Shown here piece by piece: positions 57,040 to 64,000 of a stretch of DNA of 64,000 nucleotides; position 1 is the first letter of the stretch, and each line of letters begins with the position of its first letter. The position numbers were made by a program, and so were the translations under genes. This stretch comes from Nematostella vectensis (Eukaryota > Cnidaria > Anthozoa > Actiniaria > Edwardsiidae), in assembly GCF_932526225.1 (NCBI RefSeq), contig NC_064047.1:12720460-12784459 (forward strand), in the 5' to 3' direction. Under the pieces are notes generated by a model, which was not told where the DNA came from, did not search any database, and was given only the letters and a program-made list of their open reading frames with translations.

Positions 57040-57500
57040 TCGTCAGCTAGTCGCCAGCTTCTTTTGGGAGTAGCAGCACCAGTTTCTGGACTGGTCTCTG
57101 GAGGTAGTTTGTCTCATCCAGGGATGAGTCGCCAACAGCCACCTTGACGGAGCGCACCAGGCCATCGTGGCTTGTGAACGCCTCGACTACTCGGGCTAGG
57201 CACCAATCGTTGCAATGAAGGCTCTCTACATTGACAACGACGATATCGCCGACCTTAAGGTTTCTTCCAGGACGAGTCGACTTCTGGTGTGTTGAGAGGG
57301 AGAACAGGAACTCCTTCCTCCATCTGTTCCAGAACTCTGTCGTAATGTAGAGGTAGGTAGGTAGAGGTCCTCACGCTTAGAGTCGCCGAGCGGTGGAAGG
57401 ACGACTGACGATTTCATCGTCAGGATATGGTTTGGCATCAGCGGCTCGCAGCTGTTCGAGTCTGCCGAGAGGGGACGACTATTTACGATCGCCTCGGCTT
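57040..57500 (-). pseudogene. BEL/Pao integrase C-terminal block (DUF5641-like)
   Basis: The minus strand in scattered frames encodes PLMPNHILTMKSS, GDIVVVN, NDWCLARVVEAF, DGLVRSVKVAVG and RPVQKLVLLLP, the pattern at the C-terminus of BEL/Pao integrases. Frame changes every 100 bases or so. Confidence 0.75.
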
Positions 57501-57515
57501 CTACTAGAAGGGTTC

Positions 57516-58108
57516 TCAGCGACTCATCATCAAGTTGAGTTCCTTGATTATACAGCAGGGAGTCGAGTACGTTTCGGACTGTGCGGATCTGGCGCTCCCA
57601 GGGACGTTAAACTTGAAGTCCACCCAGTCGCAGTTCTCCTTTCGTAGCTCGGATCCAACTCGCTGGTTATCCATCTCGGAGAGAGCGCTCTGCAGTTCTG
57701 CAGTCTTGGCGCCAACAAAGTTTGTACCACGGTCTGATCTTAGTTGTCGCATGGGTCCTCGGCGTCCAACGAAGCGGCGATAGGCGTTCAGGAATGAGCT
57801 TGTGTCTAAGGAGCTCGCTGTATCGATGTACACGGCCCGCAAAGGCATGCAGGTGAACAACACCCCATATCGTTTGACCTCTCGACGCCCCTCCTTGCGG
57901 GAAGTAGGTTGGCTCTGCGTATACGACCACCAACTCGCATTAAGCCTTTGGCGTCGCTGAATGGATTCAGCCTATGAAGGGAGCTTGCGTCTTCTTTTTT
58001 GCTCGTCGTTGCGTGCACGGAGACCCTCTTGATTTCGGGATCGTCGGCTTGAGGTGCGAGGTCGATTTCTAGCTTTCCGTGATCGCTTCGAAGGGCTAGT
58101 TCGACCAC
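57516..58108 (-). pseudogene. BEL/Pao integrase with zinc-binding domain deleted
   Basis: 57806-58108 has the pre-integrase block DAKGLMRVGGRIRRANL. It then jumps, without the HHCC zinc finger, to LFTCMPLRAVYID and QLRSDRGTNFVGA (57516-57863), the core with two acidic residues. The missing stretch is about 130 residues in related elements. Two frames are needed to read it. Confidence 0.8.
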
Positions 58109-58317
58109 TTTGTTTTCTCTAGCAGCTGGTCAGCGGGTAGTCCACGTGAGGCGAAGTCTGCCGGATTAGACTTAGTGTCGACATACCTCCACTGCTCAGG
58201 GGAGGAGAGGTCTCGGATCTGCTGGATGCGATTAGCTACGAAGACGTGGAAGCGTCGGGCGTTGTTAAAGATGTACCACAAAACGACTTTGCTGTCTGTA
58301 CAGAATACTTCCTCCAT
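58096..58317 (-). pseudogene. BEL/Pao RNase H fragment
   Basis: Contains FCTDSKVVLWYI, the second acidic motif, and WRYVDTKSNPADFASRG. The first acidic motif lies further right (about 58380-58450) in another frame. Confidence 0.8.
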
Positions 58318-58582
58318 TCCCGGGTATCCCAGCTCCTTTTGCAGGAACGCGCTGACTTTGCCAGAGACGAGGGGCGGTTAACTCTAAGCGGGGTATTTTT
58401 ATCGGTTTCAGTGGCGTTACTCTTGACTTTGCCATCGCCAGGGAAACATGGATTCGGTCACCATCATCTATCAGCCTAAGATAGGAGCACTGTCCGTAAC
58501 CGTGAGTGCTCGCGTCTGAGAAGTTGTGCAGCTTTACGGTCTTTATAACTCCAAAGTTCTCGGGCTTGAAGCATCTGGGTAT

Positions 58583-59264
58583 CTAAAGGCTTGCGGGGAG
58601 GTGACGATCTTTGCGCCACTTCTCCCACTTAGGTCTCAAGCCCTCGTGTAGCTCGTCGTCCCAACCTTTACCGGACCGACACAGCTCTTGCAGTAGGGAA
58701 TATCCAACTAGAACGTAGGGTGCGAGGACTCCTAACGGGTCGAAAACAGAGCTCACAGTAGAAAGAATGCCTTGTCTTGTCTCTGGTCGGGAAGATACTT
58801 CCATCTTGAACCCTAAGGTGTCGGACTCGACGCACGTGCACCTTGAACCCGCCTTTCTTGCAGAGGGCTTTCGTGTTGCTGATAAGGTCCACAGCTTCGC
58901 TTGGCGATGATACAGACTTCAGATCGTCATCGACATAGAAGTCGTTCAGCACGAAGCTGGCTGCCTCGCTACCGTGATCTTTCGCAAAGTATATTGCGGT
59001 GGTCTTAAGTGCCATGTTGGTACAATTGGGTGACGACGTGGCGCCGAACAAATGGACTGTCATTCTGTACTCGACGGGATCGCTATCGTAGTCGTTGTCC
59101 TTCCACCACAGGAAACGCAGAAAGTTTTGGTGCTCGGAGTTCACGAAGACCTGGAAAAACATCTTGATATCACACATCAAGGCGACGGTATCCTTTCGAA
59201 ATCGGCATAGCACTCCAAGTAGATTATTCGTCTGGTCGGGTCCGGAGAGGAGGTGGCGATTCAA
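58583..59264 (-). pseudogene. BEL/Pao RT and A17 region
   Basis: 58668-59264 gives LSGPDQTNNLLGVLCRFRKD, DIKMFFQVF, FGATSSPNCTNMAL and FYVDDDLKS (YVDD box), then shifts frame. 58583-58804 gives GILSTVSSVFDPLGVLAPY and WDDELHEG, the A17 block. Best preserved domain of this copy. Confidence 0.87.
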
Positions 59265-59430
59265 GGACTCTCCCTTGTAGCTGGCACTGCAGTCGAAGAC
59301 AACCCGTATCTTTGGCTTGTTGGGATTGTAGACGCCGTGGTAGGGGAGGTACCAGACCTTGCCAATCGCCAGTCTTCCTTGGGGACTTGTTCTGCGTAAC
59401 CCCTTATCTAGAAGAAGTTGTTCCCTACAG

Positions 59431-59904
59431 CTAGCAGTTGTTCCCTATGAGGATTGCGTCACTTTTTAACGGTAGGAGATCACCTGCTATGCATTCGAGG
59501 TGCGGCCAACTTCGCGCTGATTCTAGGGTAGGGATATGGTCTCGTTGAGCGGGGATACCGTCCCTCGTGTAGGCCTTCGGCAGATGAATGGCCTGCTTTT
59601 CGTTGAAGCCCCGCACCACTAGACCGCTGATCTTGTGGCTGTTTATGGTTTGCGTCGCTAGCATGGTCGAAAATTCGAGGTTCACTTCCGGCCCTGAGAC
59701 ATGAAGCCTATCAAGGACGGAATGCTTAATGAAGCAGGCATCAGATTGCTTGTCTAGAAGGGCGTACACCACGATCTCGTTGCTGGGGTTGGGGTGAGAA
59801 TTCATCATAATCGGGTTGCACGCGGTTCGCGCTTCCGTTCGAACGAAGTGACAGAACTCTGAGAATGGCGGGTAGGTGCCGCGAGAGAAGGAACCATCGA
59901 GCAA
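59431..59904 (-). pseudogene. BEL/Pao aspartic protease region
   Basis: Encodes VVYALLDKQSDACFIKHSVLDRL, where the retropepsin active-site D[ST]G is replaced by DKQ, and later IPTLESARSWPHLE and DAILIGNNC, the DUF1758 second half. The altered active site suggests the protease is dead or diverged. Confidence 0.78.
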
Positions 59905-60831
59905 GGTCTCGTCTACATGGCCTCTTTCCTCATCAGTCGTAAGCCACCTTCGACCACTCTACTCCAGCAATTTATTAGGTACCCGGGGATCTACTGAACC
60001 AGCCTCTTGTTCTCTTCTGGGTCGTTGAGCACGTTCAGAAATTGTGAGGCTGACATGGCTGGCTCGCTTGTTCTAGGAAGTCTGAAAACTCCCGTAGGCT
60101 GACGCCGTCGTTCGCCTGCACTCTTGGCCACTCGTGTAATCTATGTCGATATGGGCCGGCCAGAAATTACGGGTTGCCATAGCGGCGAGTGAGTACTTCA
60201 TTTGCTCGATCGCTAGACGATGGTGTACATTGCGTTATAAAACCCGAAGTCGCTTCCTTAGCTTCGCCGGCCGTATATCTTCCGAGTACAAACGTTCCTC
60301 CGCGTTACTAGACTGACGCTCTACAATGTTCTCAAAAGCCTTTAAACACCTCGGTAACTCTAATTGGTTCCCCCTAAAGATCTTTGGCTCGGAAAAAGGG
60401 AGCCTGTGGCGCGAGTTTCGCTTTGCGAGGAGGTTAGCTAAACGTGTTATCGGATCAGTGTTCTCTGCGGGAGGGACAGTACTGCCGGATAGAGGTACAC
60501 GAGAATCGGTTTGTGATAGAGGTAGAAGGGGTCTTTTTGAATTATGGGGAACCCTTGGCTAGGATTTAACTTGATTTGCGAGGTGATCGGAATTCAGGTT
60601 GGATAAATCAAGCGTTTTTGTACTGCCGGAAATGGAACAAAGCTGTTCCTCTAAATAATCATGTAAGCGGTCGGCGGCCTTCCCCGTAATCGGCTCGGGA
60701 TTCTGTGCTTCGCTTTCGGCTTTCTCCATAGCCTGTAGTTCGGCTCTTGTCTCTGCTAACTCTTTGAGTATTTCGATTTGTTTGAGTTCTTTCGTTTTCC
60801 CCCATTTAAACATCGAGAAATTTAAGTTCAA
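59905..60831 (-). pseudogene. BEL/Pao gag (unit B)
   Basis: Starts at the minus-strand ATG 60831 with the same MNLNFSMFKWGKTK as unit A, coiled-coil-like Glu/Ala-rich region, then stops at 60559. The rest is in other frames down to about 59905. Homologous to 30150-31116. Confidence 0.8.
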
Positions 60832-61236
60832 TGTCTAATCTAGCTGCTTTAGCGGGGATATATGCTCGGTAATTTAGAGACCCATTGCAGGTGCGCGTCT
60901 CGATGTGCGGCTTGCCCTTGATCGGTGGGACCCGGCAATGCTCTGTGCCTTGCGAGACGACATTTCGATGGCCACAAGTTTTTAGTGTAATGGATTTCCC
61001 TTCCGGTCGCCTTCACTGGTACAACACATGACACGACACCGACTTGAAGCCAATTTGCCTTTTCTATAACTTTATTGTCTGTATTACACCGTAAAAACTT
61101 GATCCGGCTATATCAGGGGAAATCGTCGTGCGCGTGTTTGATCGTTTGATTCGTGTACGATATGCGGGGCTTAGCACTGCCTGGCTCTAATTTTATCAGG
61201 TTCAGAGTTAATTATTATCTAATACTGTTCGCTACA
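60832..61236 (-). repeat. BEL/Pao 5' LTR and leader (unit B)
   Basis: Outer border TGTTCGCTACA at 61236. A minus-strand AATAAA (61071-61076 on plus as TTTATT) fits the R region. The inner LTR edge and primer-binding site could not be fixed because the left LTR matches only its last 25 bases or so. Copies: 31117-31521 and, in part, 23969-24057. Confidence 0.65.
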
Positions 61237-61744
61237 TTACTGCTAATTTTCCCTCCTTTTCAGGTTTTTGGATGGTCAATTCGTTACACAGTTCAGTTAA
61301 TTTCTCTTCGCTCAAAGAGCACAGTTTAAGTCTCACCGTGATTTCTAATTCTTTTGCCATAACGCTTCTTACTCACATTTCAAACAGGTCGATCCAGGGG
61401 CGCGCGGCCGAAACCGCAACAGGTGGCCCCTACACATATTGTTTAAACTAACGTGTTTTGAATTCAAATAGAGTGGGCTATAGCTATAGAATATCAAGAC
61501 ATGAAATTAGAACATTTTTTTATCAAGATCAACAACATTACAAAGACAACACAATTCTCTAGTTGTTTATTGAAATTGTTCCATAAAAATCAATACTGTC
61601 CAACACTGTCTCACATTGGCCATTTGTCATTTGGAATGGCTATTTGTCAAGCACTAGTGGCAAATGGCCAAATGGTAATATATTGCAGTATGATGTGGCT
61701 TTCAGGGGGAGGGATGGTCCTATAAATCAATAACATTACAGTTT
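61237..61744. other. Flank between BEL element and 50-bp satellite (unit B)
   Basis: Matches A 31522-32164 with a deletion of about 130 bp near 61377. Contains the inverted motif 61599-61679. No gene. Confidence 0.5.
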
Positions 61745-62505
61745 TTCTAGCACTGCAAGTATCTGATAGCACGGAGATCAATACATAACAGTCATTTAGC
61801 ACTGCAAGTATCTGATAGCACGGAGATCAATACATAAAAGTCGTTTAGCACTGCAAGTATCTGATAGCACGGAGATCAATACATAAAAGTCGTTTAGCAC
61901 TGCAAGTATCTGATAGCACGGACATCAATACATAAAAGTCATTTAGCACTGCAAGTATCTGATAGCACGGAGATCAATACATAAAATTCATTTAGCACTG
62001 CAAGTATCTGATAGCATGGAGATCAATACATAAAAGTCATTTAGCACTGCAAGTATCTGATAGCACGGAGATCAATACATAAAAGTCATTTAGCACTGCA
62101 AGTATCTGATAGCACGGAGATCAATACATAACAGTCATTTAGCACTGCAAGTATCTGATAGCACGGAGATCAATACATAAAAGTCATTTAGCACTGCAAG
62201 TATCTGATAGCACGGAGATCAATACATAAAAGTCATTTAGCACTGCAAGAGTCTGATAACACGGAGATCAATACATAACAGTCGTTTAGCACTGCAAGTA
62301 TCTGATAGCACGGAGATCAATACATAAAAGTCGTTTAGCACTGCAAGTATCTGATAGCACGGAGATCAATACATAAAAGTCGTTTAGCACTGCAAGTATC
62401 TGATAGCACGGAGATCAATACATAAAAGTCATTTAGCACTGCAAGTATCTGATAGCACGGAGATCAATACATAAAAGTCGTTTAGCACTGCAAGTATCTG
62501 GGCTA
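61745..62505 (+). repeat. 50-bp satellite, about 15 units, expanded in unit B
   Basis: Unit of 50 bp: TAGCACTGCAAGTATCTGAT, then AGCACGGAGATCAATACATA, then AAAGTCATTT (or CGTTT). Unit A holds only about 1.3 units at 32165-32235. Confidence 0.95.
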
Positions 62506-63177
62506 AGGGACAAAGCTATGGCAACAGTTATGAAAATTAAGAGGGAGGGGTGGTCCACGGATGTCCTTTTCAACCGTGCTGTTTCGAGATGCGAAATTCA
62601 CAACCACAAACATTATTGATGCATGCGTTGCCTCGTTTTTCTAAGAATGCCTTTTTCTTCAAACCGTCTATACACTGTCTATATGCACAAGCAGTCACTT
62701 CTTTGTCAGTTGTCTAGGTACGATAGCTTGTAAAAGTGCCTGGAACAGTATAAAGGTTTGAAAGGTAATACTAAACAACCTATTTCAATCGTGCTGTTTC
62801 GACGTGCGAACAAAACAACAACAAATAATATTGATGTGTTATCTCGTTTTGTTTTACCTCGTTTTTAAGAATTTCATTTTGTTCAAACCTCCTATGTAAA
62901 AATTTTTTAAATGACAAGTGAAAATGATATTGTTGTGTTGCCTCGTTTTTTTAGAAAGTCCTTTTGAACCATGCTGTTTCGCGAATCAAAAGACACAACA
63001 TATAACATATTAAGGCGCTGCTTCGTTTGTATAATTTTTTTCAAACCGTCCTTATGTACTAATGGAAATCGTAGTTTGGATCATAAATATTTCCCGGTAT
63101 AGGTGTGACGGCTCTTAAACGTGCCTAGAACAATAACTAGGAAATACTAATAAGTCGCGGCCAACAAAACGGCGGAG
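62506..63177. repeat. Degenerate repeats at the right end of unit B
   Basis: Counterpart of 32240-32914, same three diverged GTGCTGTTTCGA-type blocks. Directly precedes unit C. Confidence 0.7.
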
Positions 63178-64000
63178 ACTACCTAAATGGCGAAAAGCCC
63201 CAGTCCTAAGTATTCAAATACTTTTTAAAAACATTTTTGTATTTTTCACATTCATGGTGTATAAGCGAGAAATCCGTCAATTCTATTAGACTTATTCGGG
63301 TTAAAAAGTGTCAAACAAGTTCGTTAATGCTGCTAACTCTATTCCAGGAAACAACTGGCCACCTCAGCTCCTACGGTTACTCAGTTACTCAGATACTTCC
63401 TTCGGCCGGCAAAACACGCCGAGCATTTCCCTGTCCCTGTATAGGTGCTCGTGCGTGGGACAGTAAACTGGGAAATACTGATAGGTCAAGTGGAACAAAA
63501 AGGCGGAAATAACCCAAATGACGGAATTTTTAATTGTTGCTTTAATTTATCCCAGGGCCACCTACTTCTACATAGCAGGTTCTTAGCCCAAACACATTAT
63601 GTGTGACAGAGGCCAGAATGTATGCGTAGGAGATGAATCCTAGGTTTGAAGACTTCGGCCGCGAATAATTAATCAGCGGTAAGAACCTTTGGGAGCGGCT
63701 GCAAAGACCGCCGGGTCCCCAAATCGTCGTACGACCAGGCTGAGAAAATCGACCAGAAGAATGTTACGCCTGAAAGTTTACTGAAACAACTGGATAATTT
63801 CTAAAATCAGAAGTTGACGACTTCGGAAGAGCACCAGGTAAAATAAAGTTCTCGTTGAAACAGTGGCAAAAGATCTATGGGGAAAGTTTTCATATGCAAA
63901 AATAGCATAATTAAGCTACATTTTCATCTTGTTTGCATGTTCTCTTCCTCGCTATCATAGGCCTCTAAATTTTGCTGGTTTTAAATAATGGAGTGTTGGG
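63178..64000 (+). repeat. Tandem segmental duplication, start of unit C
   Basis: The sequence from 63178 matches 2906 and 32915 onwards. From about 63525 it follows unit A's 3407-3870 segment, which unit B lacks, while it has lost the stretch corresponding to A 3277-3406. The window ends inside this unit, so a third gene copy probably lies downstream. Confidence 0.88.

Larger units (their letters stand above)
56931..61236 (-). mobile_element. BEL/Pao LTR retrotransposon, nearly full length but broken (element 2, unit B)
   Basis: Read leftwards from 61236: LTR/leader, gag (about 59910-60831), protease (59431-59904), RT (58668-59264), A17 region (58583-58804), RNase H (58096-58317), integrase (about 57516-58108), C-terminal DUF5641-like block (about 57040-57330), a polypurine tract (complement at 56932-56942, CCCCCCCTTAA-type) and the LTR border TGTTCGCTACA at 56931. 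The same border ends the right side at 61236. Several frameshifts and a deletion in the integrase make it non-autonomous. Confidence 0.87.
32915..63177 (+). repeat. Tandem segmental duplication, unit B (about 30.3 kb)
   Basis: Second head-to-tail copy, with the complete TRIM-TLDc gene, a hAT transposon in intron 3, a long BEL/Pao element at its right end and an expanded 50-bp satellite. It lacks A's 3391-3866 segment, most of the 4860-5385 minisatellite and about 690 bp matching A 15345-16040. Total length is close to unit A only because gains and losses balance. Confidence 0.93.

Overview
This is animal genomic DNA, AT-rich and intron-containing, crowded with eukaryotic mobile elements: BEL/Pao and Ty3/Gypsy LTR elements, a CR1/L2-like LINE, Penelope-like pieces, a hAT transposon, a CACTA-like element, and several MITEs and minisatellites. 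The transposon mix and TRIM/TLDc-type genes suggest a marine invertebrate. My best guess is an anthozoan cnidarian, but no single feature proves it. I see no bacterial genes, rRNA, tRNA or CRISPR.

The dominant structure is a head-to-tail tandem duplication of about 30 kb. Unit A runs 2906-32914, unit B 32915-63177, and a third unit C begins at 63178 and runs out of the window. Bases 1-2905 hold a decayed BEL/Pao pol gene on the minus strand, cut off mid-ORF at the unit A boundary. Units A and B are near-identical over long stretches but differ by private insertions, deletions and array lengths. Unit A alone has a block at about 20555-30130 (Gypsy remnant, small spliced BEN-like gene, Penelope foldback, CACTA-like element). 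Unit B alone has a hAT transposon (45099-48795) and a long BEL/Pao element (56931-61236) of which A keeps only gag and LTR.

The one host gene repeated in each unit is on the plus strand: RING finger, two B-boxes, coiled coil (a TRIM-like N-terminus), then a TLDc domain. In unit B four exons (37970-38152, 38651-39545, 43566-43979, 50454-50797) join with matching splice phases into a 611-codon reading frame. In unit A the RING and B-box/coiled-coil exons are intact, but one deletion removes the end of the first TLDc exon with its splice donor and another removes the whole last TLDc exon. Copy A is therefore at best a TRIM-like protein without a complete TLDc domain, and probably a pseudogene.

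The introns and flanks are filled by a LINE with a nested composite element, and by arrays with periods of 48, 51, 77, about 110 and 50 bp. Several have lengths divisible by 3 and so give long but meaningless open frames. Coordinates of repeat edges and exon borders were read by eye from the sequence; no search or alignment program was run.
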